NCBI RefSeq assembly: GCF_007827555.1
Contig: NZ_VISS01000021.1
Coordinates: 1 to 64,000, forward strand
Reading direction: 5' to 3'
DNA: 64,000 bases
Source of the DNA: Aeribacillus composti
GTDB lineage: Bacteria > Bacillota > Bacilli > Bacillales > Aeribacillaceae
Program-made: the position numbers and the translations under genes
Shown here: in pieces, positions 45,436 to 56,787 of the stretch
Position numbering within the stretch: position 1 is the stretch's first letter
Layout of the letters: every line of letters begins with the position of its first letter
Notes under the pieces: model-generated
The model's database searches: none
What the model saw: the letters and a program-made list of their open reading frames with translations, nothing else
What the model was told of the DNA's origin: nothing

Positions 45436-45469
45436 CAACAGCCCTTCCGATCCTTCTGTAAGTTTTTTA

Positions 45470-46264
45470 CTAATGCTTTAATAAAGAAATGATATGTTTT
45501 TTTACGTTCATAAATTTCTCTACATCCACAAGCTCCCCATCTTGAAATAATTGCAAATCCGCATCAATTTCTTCGAGAATTCTCCCCGGTCTTGCTTCCA
45601 TGACATATATTCGCTGGGATAAGAATAAGGCTTCATCGATGTCGTGCGTTATAAACACAATGGTTGTTTTTTCCTTCTTCCAAATATCCAACAATAATTG
45701 CTGCATGGATTGCTTTGTTTGTGCATCAAGCGCTCCAAAAGGTTCATCCATTAATAACACTTCCGGATTATTGGCCAACGATCTTGCAATAGCCACACGT
45801 TGTTTCATGCCGCCGGACAATTCTTTGCCGTAGGAATCCGCAAATCTTTCCAGTCCTACCAGCTCTAAATATCGATCGGAAATTTCTTTACGCTCTTTTT
45901 GTTTCATTCCTTTTAGCTTGAGGCCAAACTCTATGTTTTCTCTTACTGTCAACCAAGGAAACAACGTATAAGACTGAAAGACCATACCTCGTTTCGCACT
46001 TGGTCCTTTCACTTCTTCACCGGATACTTGCACACTGCCTGATGTCGGCTCCTCCAAACCTGCCAAAATTCTCAAAATGGTCGACTTACCGCATCCCGAC
46101 GGTCCAAGAATGGAAACAAATTCTTCATTTTTTACGTACAAAGAAACATTCTCCAGCGCTTGAAAGGAGCCATTATTCGTTTTATACACTTTCGACAAAT
46201 TTTGAATGTTTATTTCAATCTTCTCTTGACGAAGATTTTTTTCAGCTTTGATAGCATTCAACAT
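45470..46264 (-). CDS. ABC importer ATPase (SsuB/TauB type)
   Basis: A 264-aa ATPase of the nitrate/sulfonate/taurine family: Walker A GPSGCGKST, signature LSGGMKQRVAIARS, Walker B EVLLMDEPFGALD. It directly follows the permease gene (no gap) and starts behind GGAGGAAA. With its partners it should import a small nitrogen compound, most likely guanidine or a guanidino compound given the riboswitch. Confidence 0.9.
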   Translation of the reverse strand: MLNAIKAEKNLRQEKIEINIQNLSKVYKTNNGSFQALENVSLYVKNEEFVSILGPSGCGKSTILRILAGLEEPTSGSVQVSGEEVKGPSAKRGMVFQSYTLFPWLTVRENIEFGLKLKGMKQKERKEISDRYLELVGLERFADSYGKELSGGMKQRVAIARSLANNPEVLLMDEPFGALDAQTKQSMQQLLLDIWKKEKTTIVFITHDIDEALFLSQRIYVMEARPGRILEEIDADLQLFQDGELVDVEKFMNVKKHIISLLKH

Positions 46265-47083
46265 TTAATTTCCTCCTTCCGCCCATGGAAATAATTTTTT
46301 ATTAATGTAGGCAAAGCATCTGTCAATAATAAGTCCCAACAGCCCGATAACAATGATTCCGACAAAGATGGACTCGGTATCCATGAAACGCTGCGCTTTC
46401 ATAATCGAATATCCAAGACCGTTGTTTGCCGCCACCAGCTCTGCTACAACTAAATACGTCCAAGCCCATCCCATAATCAGCCGCATAGTTGTCATTAATT
46501 TCGGAAGCATTGCAGGGATGATAACCTTTGAGATGACTTGCCAGCGGTTTGCTCCAAGAGTATAGGAGGCATAAAGTAGGTCTTTATGAATCCGGTTTGT
46601 GTCATCTGCCACCATTAAAACGAGCTGAAAAAAGCTTCCGATAAAAATCACTAAAATTTTTGCTGTTTCCCCAATTCCTGCCCAAACCATAATAAGTGGA
46701 ATAAAAGCGGCTGCCGGCATATACCTGATAAACTCAGAGACGGGCAAAATAACCGATTCTGCAAGCTTAAAAGTGCCAGCCAATATTCCGAGCGGAATCC
46801 CTAACAGACATGCCAGTAAAAACCCCATAAAAACTCTGTAGACGCTAATCCCGATTTCTCCCCAATACTCCGGACTTGAAAGTGCAGCAAAGAAAGAGCC
46901 CACAACAGCTGCGGGAGTCGGAAGAAATACTTCATCCACAAGTTTTAAATTGCTCAGCAAAATCCAAATGAGCAATAACAAGATAAAAGCAGCTGATACC
47001 CCAGTAAAATACCATTTTTTCGGAATATCCTCGCGTATTTTGAATAATGTCCATTGATGCCTTTTTCCTTTTTGAAGCTCCAT
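46265..47083 (-). CDS. ABC importer permease (SsuC type)
   Basis: A 272-aa membrane protein with about six segments and the EAA-type loop (GANRWQVISKVIIPAMLP) that contacts the ATPase. The ATG at 47083 is 8 nt from AAGGAGG. Second gene of the importer, between binding protein and ATPase. Confidence 0.9.
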   Translation of the reverse strand: MELQKGKRHQWTLFKIREDIPKKWYFTGVSAAFILLLLIWILLSNLKLVDEVFLPTPAAVVGSFFAALSSPEYWGEIGISVYRVFMGFLLACLLGIPLGILAGTFKLAESVILPVSEFIRYMPAAAFIPLIMVWAGIGETAKILVIFIGSFFQLVLMVADDTNRIHKDLLYASYTLGANRWQVISKVIIPAMLPKLMTTMRLIMGWAWTYLVVAELVAANNGLGYSIMKAQRFMDTESIFVGIIVIGLLGLIIDRCFAYINKKLFPWAEGGN

Positions 47084-47096
47084 CCATTAATCCTCC

Positions 47097-48122
47097 TTAC
47101 TTTGCCCGTTCAATTTCCGCTTTTATAAATGAGGTGTCAACGAAGCTGCTAAAATCAGGAATGTCTTTAATAAACCCTAACTCTTTTAAAAATTCAGCAT
47201 TTTTTTCAGCTGTGTAATAAAAAGATTGATAGTTATCTCCCTCTTTAAAAGCGTTCAAGCTTTCTTCAGGAGAAAACAGCTTGAATCCTTTCATTCCTAC
47301 ATCCAGCTCTTCTTTTGAAATTCCCGCCTCGTCCGCTATTAGTTGAATCGATTGATCGTAATTTTGCGAAAGATAGTCAACCGCATCAAACCATGCTGCT
47401 ACGATTTTTTGCACGTCCTCTTTCCTCTCTTTCGCAACATCTCCCCTTACAACGAATAAGTCGGAAATCAAGCCCGGAAAATCAGCGGATGTCACCAACT
47501 TATGTCCTTTTCCCTTATTCACTGCCATGCTTAAAAAAGGCTCCCACAAACCGGCTGCATCCAATTTTCCAGCTATAAATGAATTTCCCGCATCTTGAAC
47601 AGATAAGTTTGTAAATTTCACATCGGACTCCTTTAATCCCGCTTCATGCAATGCCGTGAGCAGAAAAAAGTGTTCAATCGTACCTATTTCCGTACCAACT
47701 TTCTTCCCTTTTAAGTCTTTAACCGAGCGAATATCATTTGAAGCAACAAGCCCATCGCCGCCAAGTGAATTGTCTGTAATAAATACCGCTTTTAAATCAA
47801 TTCCTTTTTCTAAAGGGGAGATCGAATCAAGCAAAGCTTGGCTGTTTCCATCAATTTCTCCCGTATTTAATGCAGAAAGGGAATCAGCATATACTGGAAA
47901 CCAAACCAATTCGACATCCACTCCATGTTTTTCGAAAAAACCCTTTTTTTCTACGAGATGCCATAAATACCAGCTCGGCAAGGCGCTGAAACCAATCTTA
48001 ATCGGTTCTTTCTTGCTTTTATTGCCGAAAGAAGTTTCATTTGCAGATTTACTTCCGCAAGCAGCCAACAACAAGCAAAAAATGATAGAAAGAACAAGTA
48101 GTAGAAGCTTCTTTTTCTTCAT
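47097..48122 (-). CDS. ABC importer substrate-binding lipoprotein (SsuA type)
   Basis: A 341-aa lipoprotein: basic start MKKKK, hydrophobic core and lipobox LLLAACGS, then an NMT1/OpuAC-like periplasmic-binding fold (IGFSALPSWYLWHLVEKKGFF). The ATG at 48122 after CCGAGGTGAAAG is chosen over an upstream ATG that would spoil the signal peptide. It is the first gene after the second riboswitch, so it is the likely guanidine-type ligand binder. Confidence 0.88.
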   Translation of the reverse strand: MKKKKLLLLVLSIIFCLLLAACGSKSANETSFGNKSKKEPIKIGFSALPSWYLWHLVEKKGFFEKHGVDVELVWFPVYADSLSALNTGEIDGNSQALLDSISPLEKGIDLKAVFITDNSLGGDGLVASNDIRSVKDLKGKKVGTEIGTIEHFFLLTALHEAGLKESDVKFTNLSVQDAGNSFIAGKLDAAGLWEPFLSMAVNKGKGHKLVTSADFPGLISDLFVVRGDVAKERKEDVQKIVAAWFDAVDYLSQNYDQSIQLIADEAGISKEELDVGMKGFKLFSPEESLNAFKEGDNYQSFYYTAEKNAEFLKELGFIKDIPDFSSFVDTSFIKAEIERAK

Positions 48123-48236
48123 GTCTTTCACCTCGGCTTTATATTTTTCATCTCTTTTTGAAATTAGGTATTTCAAAATAGTGCTTAAAGAAATTCTGTT
48201 ATATCCCCCTCCCCAGATTTTTAAATTTTCAGCTTT

Positions 48237-48388
48237 AAAAAAATAAAAGCCAGAGAGAATAGATCTCCCAGGCTTTTATCCTTCCGTGTATATAGAAGTT
48301 GCAATCAAACGCAGCTTCTATACGCTCTCTCTCGGACCAGACTTACCGGCGGTGATACAGCCTGCCAGCAACGGAACCCTAGACAGCT
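48237..48388 (-). ncRNA. ykkC-type guanidine-I riboswitch with terminator (copy 2)
   Basis: Same motif order as copy 1 on the minus strand: CTAGGGTTCCG, CTGGTCCGAGAGAGAGC, ACACGGAAGGATAAAAGCC, then a terminator AAAAGCC/GGCTTTT followed by a T-run. The variable arms differ from copy 1, so it is not a recent duplication of the whole element. It controls the ABC importer and chemoreceptor genes. Confidence 0.92.
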
Positions 48389-48694
48389 TTGATTTCCCAC
48401 TTATTTCGGGGAACGATATTCACTTTTCATCATTCCAAGATACGCTGGCAAATGTCAGCTTTTCACCTTCTTTTTCCGGTTGACAGAGAATGAGAGATCA
48501 CTACAAACTCTTTAGGGGGATTTTTTATTTATTAAGAATTATAGTTTATATGACTATATCTGCAATAAATATGTAATATTTTCTAACATAATTTCTCGAA
48601 ATATTCGCATATTACGGAAACTATTATTACATAAAAGAATTATATTTTTTCAAAAAAACAGCATGAAAAGCTGCAAAACGTTCAAAATCTTCTT
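48389..48694. other. Gap between riboswitch 2 and the beta-glucoside genes
   Basis: About 300 bp, very AT-rich from 48520 on. It must hold the promoter of riboswitch 2 but I cannot pick one with confidence. No gene is visible apart from a short, stop-bounded minus-strand stretch at 48420-48490. Confidence 0.4.
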
Positions 48695-48733
48695 AAAAAA
48701 AGCATCTGCCCTTAATCAGCAGATGCTTTTTTC
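48695..48733. terminator. Terminator after the PTS permease gene
   Basis: AGCATCTGC (48701-48709) and GCAGATGCT (48719-48727) form a perfect 9-bp stem with six or more T on either strand, 10 nt after the stop at 48743. Confidence 0.85.
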
Positions 48734-48742
48734 TTGTGAAAA

Positions 48743-50680
48743 TCATTCCGAGTCATTTATAAGCGTCAATAAAGGTTCGCCAATTTTGATTTGTTTTTCT
48801 TTCGTTTCATTTATTTCTTTGTAGTGACTAGTGTTGGTTATAACAACCGGTGTCGCCAAATCAAAGCCCGCCGACTGAATTCCATTTATGTCAAATTCAA
48901 TGAGCAGCTGTCCTTTCTCTACACGGGCGCCTTGAGTTGTATGAGCAGTGAAAAATTTACCTTCCAATTGAACGGTATTCATGCCAATATGAATCAAAAT
49001 TTCCGCACCTTGATCAGATGTTATTCCAATTGCATGTTTCGTAGGAAAAAGAGTCGTTACTGTGCCGGATACAGGCGCTACTAATTTTCCTTCCGAAGGC
49101 TCAATAGCTACGCCCGCGCCGAGGGCCCCGGATGAAAATGCTGCATCCTTGATGTCTGATAACGGCTTTACTTCGCCGTTAAACGGGCTGAAAATAATTT
49201 CTTTTTTACCTAATAATTCTTCTTCCGCGTCAGCCTCAGCTGTTGCTTGTTGGAATTGCCGATCTGCTTCTGCTGCCGATTTTTGACTGAATCCAAAAAG
49301 GAAAGTGAGGATAAAACCAAGGATAAAGGCAACGGTAATGGCAATTAAAGTGCCCCACAAACCAAACGTAATGCCTTCAGTCGGACTGATAAAGGATGGA
49401 ATACCAAAAATTCCGAGACCTCCCAGCATATACATTTTTGAATCAAATACTCCTATGAGTCCTCCGCCAATTGCCGCAGCAATACAGCTGATAATAAACG
49501 GTTTTTTGAGCGGAAGCGTAACACCATAAATCGCCGGTTCTGTAACCCCGAATACTCCGGAAATAAATGCAGGAACACTAAGTGTTTTCAATTTTTGCTG
49601 TTTCGTTTTCAGCATTACGGCAAGTACAGCACCTATTTGTGCAAAAGAAGGAGCAAATGCCATCGCTAAAATAGGATCCGCTCCCATTGTGCTCATATTG
49701 TTGATGGCAATCGATACAAGCCCCCAATGAAGACCGAAAATCACAAATACTTGCCACAATCCACCAAGAAGCAGCCCTGCGATAATTGGCGATAAATCAT
49801 TGATGGCAACGGTTCCTTGTCCAAGCAGCTTTCCTGCCCAAGTTGCAATTGGTCCAATCAATAAAAATGTTAAAGGAACTATGATAATCAGTGTAAAAAA
49901 AGGAACTAAAAATGTTTTCACGACATCAGGAATAACTTTCTTAAACCAATTTTCCACCTTTGCACTAAAATAAGCAGCCAAAATAATCGGAATAACGGAA
50001 GATGAATACGTCATTAAAATGACCGGAATGCCAAGAAATGTAATATAAATAGGCGACTCAAACATCGTGCCTGAAAACAAAGTGTAAAGCGCTTTTCCGC
50101 TAGTAAGATTAGATAGTGCCGGATAAACCAATGACGCCCCGATCGCCATACCGATGAATGTGTTGCCGCCGAATTTTTTGCTGGCCGTATAACCAAGAAA
50201 GATCGGGAAGAAGTAAAATAACGAATCGCCAATTGCATATAAAATTTGATAAGTTCCTGATTTATCTGTTATCCAGCCTAGTGATGCGAAAAGAGCGGCA
50301 AAACCTTTAATCATTCCTGTTGCAGCTAGAACGCCGAGAGTTGGTGCAAAAATTCCCGAAATAATGTCAATAAAGTTGTTGAATAAATTTTTATCCTTTT
50401 TTCCCGCTTCCGTATCGACAGACTTTGCAGCTTCAAACCCGCCAATAGCAACGACCGCCTTATATACATCAGGCACATGATTGCCGATGACAACTTGATA
50501 TTGTCCGCCGCTTTTCATAACGGTGACGACTCCGTCCATGTTTTTTAACACTTCTGTGTTCGCTTTCCCTTCGTCCTTTAATTGAAAGCGCAATCTTGTA
50601 ATACAGTGAACAACACTGATAACGTTTTCTTTACCGCCGACATTTTCGATAATGTCTTTAGCCAATTGCTCATATTTCAT
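48743..50680 (-). CDS. bglP: PTS beta-glucoside permease IIBCA
   Basis: A 645-aa three-domain PTS enzyme II: IIB (1-80, phospho-cysteine C26 in SVVHCITRLRF), IIC with about ten membrane segments (about 100-450), and IIA (about 500-640, phospho-histidine in AEILIHIGMNTV). It imports and phosphorylates aryl- or oligo-beta-glucosides for the two glycosidases encoded upstream. The ATG at 50680 follows GGGAGGG; 16 earlier codons overlap the leader terminator. A terminator with an antiterminator-like element lies in its leader. Confidence 0.92.
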   Translation of the reverse strand: MKYEQLAKDIIENVGGKENVISVVHCITRLRFQLKDEGKANTEVLKNMDGVVTVMKSGGQYQVVIGNHVPDVYKAVVAIGGFEAAKSVDTEAGKKDKNLFNNFIDIISGIFAPTLGVLAATGMIKGFAALFASLGWITDKSGTYQILYAIGDSLFYFFPIFLGYTASKKFGGNTFIGMAIGASLVYPALSNLTSGKALYTLFSGTMFESPIYITFLGIPVILMTYSSSVIPIILAAYFSAKVENWFKKVIPDVVKTFLVPFFTLIIIVPLTFLLIGPIATWAGKLLGQGTVAINDLSPIIAGLLLGGLWQVFVIFGLHWGLVSIAINNMSTMGADPILAMAFAPSFAQIGAVLAVMLKTKQQKLKTLSVPAFISGVFGVTEPAIYGVTLPLKKPFIISCIAAAIGGGLIGVFDSKMYMLGGLGIFGIPSFISPTEGITFGLWGTLIAITVAFILGFILTFLFGFSQKSAAEADRQFQQATAEADAEEELLGKKEIIFSPFNGEVKPLSDIKDAAFSSGALGAGVAIEPSEGKLVAPVSGTVTTLFPTKHAIGITSDQGAEILIHIGMNTVQLEGKFFTAHTTQGARVEKGQLLIEFDINGIQSAGFDLATPVVITNTSHYKEINETKEKQIKIGEPLLTLINDSE

Positions 50681-50716
50681 GATTGACCCTCCCAAAAATA
50701 TATTTGATATATAAAA

Positions 50717-50799
50717 AACCTGAACCAATTTGAACGCGCACGAATAAACGCACTGTGTTGTTCAAATCAGTTCAGGTTATGCCCGGATGGTAACATTCC
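50717..50799 (-). promoter_or_regulatory. RAT-like antiterminator plus terminator before bglP
   Basis: On the minus strand GGAATGTTACC...GGGCATAACC (50799-50775) resembles a LicT/BglG RNA target but is shorter than the usual 29-30 nt. It overlaps by four bases a strong terminator with a 19-nt stem (two mismatches; 50717-50735 with 50760-50778) and T-run. Antitermination control of bglP expression by the LicT protein is inferred. Confidence 0.6.
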
Positions 50800-50855
50800 T
50801 TCCTGATTTTTGACAGCTTCCCGAAAAAATTATGCAATTGTCGAATTTACTCTTT

Positions 50856-53791
<2,936 letters not shown>

Positions 53792-53872
53792 TCATTCACC
53801 CTCTCGTTATTATTAAAACAATTTCCAACTTTATCCTGTCGCAAAACTCTTATACGATCAAGAAAATAAAAA

Positions 53873-53940
53873 AACCTAAATTGCCCGCCATAAAAATGAC
53901 GAAACAATTTAGGTTTTGCCTGCATGACCAGTAACAATCC
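53873..53940 (-). promoter_or_regulatory. LicT antiterminator target (RAT) and terminator
   Basis: The minus strand reads GGATTGTTACTGG, a 4-nt spacer, then GCAGGCAAAACC (53940-53912), an almost perfect copy of the BglG/SacY-family RAT. Its last bases form the left arm of a terminator, AACCTAAATTG pairing with CAATTTAGGTT, followed by seven T. Binding of LicT would open the terminator and allow the glycosidase genes to be read. Confidence 0.92.
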
Positions 53941-54044
53941 TAAATGAAACGGTTTCTATTCGATTGTTATTTACAAATTAGCATACGCTTTCATTTCCTG
54001 TCAACAGTTCATTTAAAAATTTTTACGAGAAGCTGAGATTTTGT

Positions 54045-54875
54045 TTAATTACGATTCACGACTCGATCAATATGAATTGTCAAATATAGTTTTTCTTCCG
54101 AAGTTATTTCATGGCCATGCACCTTTTGAATATAATCTTTTATTTTTTTCGTGCAGGCATAAGCTTCCGGATGCTTATTTTTTACGATTTCATACAATTC
54201 ATCATCATCGCTCTTCAGAAGCATGTTGTTTATGAGCCGTTGCGCGAAAAATTTCAAGTGGGTAAGGAAACGGAAATAATTTAATGAATCCTCATCAAGC
54301 TCAATTTTAAAATGGTATTTTACAATATTCAGTATATCTTGAATAATCTTTGTCATATTGGCGACATCCGTCATTTCTTCATTCAGCTCAGCATTGACGA
54401 AATGCATAGCAATGAAACCGGCTTCATCTTCAGGCAGTTCAATCGCCAATTTGTCTTTAATCATTTTCAGTGCTTCCAAAGCGATTTGAAATTCATCTTT
54501 ATATATCCGCTTGATTTCCCAAAGTAATGGATTCACAATCTTTATCCCTTGTTTTTACCGTTCTATGGCGAAATTAATATGGTCTGTCAGCGATATATAA
54601 ATAATATCATTCAGTTTTTTGCCAAGTTTATTTTTCGCGTATTGTATCATTTCCTCCGTTACTTTTACATATTCCATCGGAACCTCGTACAATAGCGATT
54701 TAAATTTACTGGCCATATCCTGATTTTCCAATTTAAAAATCTTTTCAATTCTGTCTTCATCAACCTCATCGCCAGGTCTTTTCTTAAAGGCAATCCCTCG
54801 TCCCATGATGACCAGCTCTTGATCATCTTGTATAACGCTGATCACGTTATTATTAATCACTTTTGCGATTTTCAC
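54045..54875 (-). pseudogene. licT: licT antiterminator gene with an internal stop codon
   Basis: A BglG/SacY-family antiterminator gene of the right full length (276 codons) but cut by one in-frame TAA at 54555-54557. The first piece is 106 aa: the RNA-binding CAT domain (1-56, MKIAKVINNNVISVIQDD) and part of PRD1 (to FAIER). The second piece resumes without frame change at KQGIKIVNPLLWEIK, exactly where B. subtilis LicT has a continuous sequence, and carries the rest of PRD1 and PRD2 up to HIDRVVNRN. A GTG could restart the second piece but has no clear ribosome site. Isolated CAT domains of this family are known to be active without control, so the fragment may still antiterminate. Confidence 0.85.
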
Positions 54876-55034
54876 GCGTACCCCCTGCCTTTAGTTTGAT
54901 GCTATTATACCTATATATTGCAAAATGCACCCGATATTATTTATGAAAGAAGTCCTTAATTAAGAGAATTTACGATTTATTAGGATTTGTCAATACAAAA
55001 ATTCGATTGCTAAAGCAGATTTTCGTTTTTTAAA

Positions 55035-55115
55035 TAGTAAGAGAGTTTCAAAAAACTCCCTGCCACCATGCGTTGGGTACAGCCCGACGATAAGGGGAGG
55101 TGAATTCACTTCCTG
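55035..55115. other. Structured GC-richer island, possible IS remnant
   Basis: Inside AT-rich spacer lies a stretch with CTGCCACCATGCG, CAGCCCGACGATAAGGGG and the near-palindrome GGAGGTGAATTCACTTCC. The composition and the palindrome resemble the structured right ends of IS200/IS605-type elements, but no tnpA or tnpB remnant is seen. Assignment is tentative. Confidence 0.25.
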
Positions 55116-55152
55116 TCCAGTACGCTTTCTATTGGTCAAAATGATAAAAAAT

Positions 55153-55186
55153 AACGGCGAGAACACATGCCCCGCCGTTTTGTCAT
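55153..55186 (-). terminator. Terminator region of the oxidoreductase gene
   Basis: AACGGCG (55153-55159) and CGCCGTT (55173-55179) form a 7-bp stem; the minus strand continues ATTTTTT. It starts right behind the stop codon at 55188. Confidence 0.75.
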
Positions 55187-55187
55187 T

Positions 55188-56180
55188 TTATTTGAGCGAA
55201 ATCTTTTTTCCCTGTTTGATCGATTCATAGCAAGCTTCGATTACAGTCATATTTTGGATCATATTTTCGCTTGTGTAGGAAGGATTTTTTCCATGCAGCA
55301 CCGCATCTGAAAAATGCTCAACTTGAAGAGCGTATTGATCCGCTACAATGCTTTCGATTCTCTGTTCATTTTCTTTTTCAACAATGATTAAGCCTTCTCC
55401 TCCTTGGCGGTCAGGTCGATAGGCTCTTGGAACGCGAATAGAACCTTTCGTTCCGACCACTTCATAAACATTTGAAAAACTCGCGTTAAAACTGCAGTCA
55501 AAAACGGCTTTGACTCCATTGTCAAGCTCCATATATCCGACAGCCGTCGTATCAACGCGATGAACAGGATCTATTTCAGCATCTACTCTCACTTCAGTCG
55601 GTTCGGCTTGAATAATATTTCGAATCGAATGAATACAATAGCAGCCAATATCATAAATACTGCCGCCGCCCATATCAGAATTTAAACGAATATTTTGCGA
55701 GGCAGGATCCAAATAAAACGAAAAGTTGGCTCTCATTAATTTCACGTCGCCAATTTCACCTGATGCGATGATATCTCGAACTCTTCGATGCTGTGGGTGA
55801 AATTGGTACATAAACGCTTCCATAAACTTCACATTGTTTTTTTCACAAACGGCTGCCGCTTCTTTCGCTTCCTCAGCTGTCAACGTTGCCGGCTTTTCAC
55901 ATAATACATGTTTTCCTGCTTCAGCTGCCTTCACAATCCATTCTTTGTGCAAATGGTTAGGCAGCGGTATGTATACAACATCGATATCTGGATCCTTTAG
56001 CAAGTCTTCATAACTTTTATAGGCTTTCGGAATATTTAGTTCATCAGCCACCCCGATCACTTTATCGGATCGGCTTGCTATCGCCGCCACAACAGCATTT
56101 TTAGATCTTTGAATCGCAGGAATCAACTGCTTTTTAGCGATTTGTGCTGTGCTTATTATTCCCCAACGAGTTTTTTTCAA
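55188..56180 (-). CDS. Gfo/Idh/MocA-family oxidoreductase
   Basis: A 330-aa NAD(P)-dependent sugar or inositol-type dehydrogenase. An N-terminal Rossmann fold (WGIISTAQIAKKQLIPAI) and the EKP motif (HVLCEKPATLTAEEAKE, catalytic Lys) are visible, followed by the C-terminal alpha/beta domain with GGGSIYDIGCYCIHSIR. The start is a TTG, 9 nt from GGAGGGG. It stands alone with its own terminator and a cre-like site upstream, suggesting a role in secondary sugar use; the substrate is unknown. Confidence 0.85.
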   Translation of the reverse strand: MKKTRWGIISTAQIAKKQLIPAIQRSKNAVVAAIASRSDKVIGVADELNIPKAYKSYEDLLKDPDIDVVYIPLPNHLHKEWIVKAAEAGKHVLCEKPATLTAEEAKEAAAVCEKNNVKFMEAFMYQFHPQHRRVRDIIASGEIGDVKLMRANFSFYLDPASQNIRLNSDMGGGSIYDIGCYCIHSIRNIIQAEPTEVRVDAEIDPVHRVDTTAVGYMELDNGVKAVFDCSFNASFSNVYEVVGTKGSIRVPRAYRPDRQGGEGLIIVEKENEQRIESIVADQYALQVEHFSDAVLHGKNPSYTSENMIQNMTVIEACYESIKQGKKISLK

Positions 56181-56273
56181 TTTCTAAATCCCCTCCAGAT
56201 CAATTTTGAAAAAACATAATCTTGTCAATTATTTTTGAAATTCTTTTGATTTTACATTAATATTTTTTGATTT

Positions 56274-56287
56274 TGAAAACGCTTTTT
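56274..56287. promoter_or_regulatory. cre-like site upstream of the oxidoreductase
   Basis: TGAAAACGCTTTTT matches TGWAANCGNTNWCA at 12 of 14 positions (last two differ), about 95 nt upstream of the TTG start. Confidence 0.4.
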
Positions 56288-56327
56288 TATATTTTACCAC
56301 ATTTTCACACATCGTCCATATAACTTT

Positions 56328-56582
56328 TCAGCAGCTTCCTCCACAAGAATTCAAACCGCTGCTGCCACCGTCACCAGAACATTGACCGCCTGCCAACTTT
56401 TTATGTTTGAAGATGTTTGTTTGTACTTGCAATATTTTTGCCACCGGACCAATTGGAACAATCGTATAAATGTTTTCCCTTGGTTGTGTGAACACATAAG
56501 GGAATCGGTGCTCAAATTCCTTCAGCAGCAAATACGGCAAGTCACTCGGTTGCCGAGGGAATGTAGGCTTTGACATTTGCAA
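56328..56582 (-). CDS. Small Cys/Gly-tailed hypothetical protein, possibly frameshifted
   Basis: An 84-codon frame (opening at TTG) with plausible protein-like content (PSDLPYLLLKEFEHRFPYVF) and the unusual tail QCSGDGGSSGLNSCGGSC, three Cys in the last 18 residues. There is no ribosome site at its 5' end. About 130 nt upstream a well-placed AGAGGCG precedes an ATG for MTMNDNLYEITFKGRLVEKN in another frame, so the real gene may start near 56700 and be broken by frameshifts. I do not recognise the family. Confidence 0.35.
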   Translation of the reverse strand: MQMSKPTFPRQPSDLPYLLLKEFEHRFPYVFTQPRENIYTIVPIGPVAKILQVQTNIFKHKKLAGGQCSGDGGSSGLNSCGGSC

Positions 56583-56787
56583 GTTTTTGAAAAAGAGGAA
56601 TGTTGCTAGATTTAAATTTTTGTTTATGATTGAATTTTTGTGTTTTTTTCGACTAGTCGGCCCTTAAAAGTGATTTCGTACAGATTATCGTTCATTGTCA
56701 TTCGCCTCTACTTCATTCGTTGCATTAGACAGTTTAGCTTATTAGATGTATAGTATATTTGGAAATAATGGAAAGAGGCGAGTCCAA

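Noticed and set aside
48420..48496. Minus-strand peptide-like stretch ending EKLTFASVSWNDEK
   Set aside because: It vaguely recalls the start of an OpuAC-type binding protein, but it is only about 20 codons, stop-bounded, and has no start signal.
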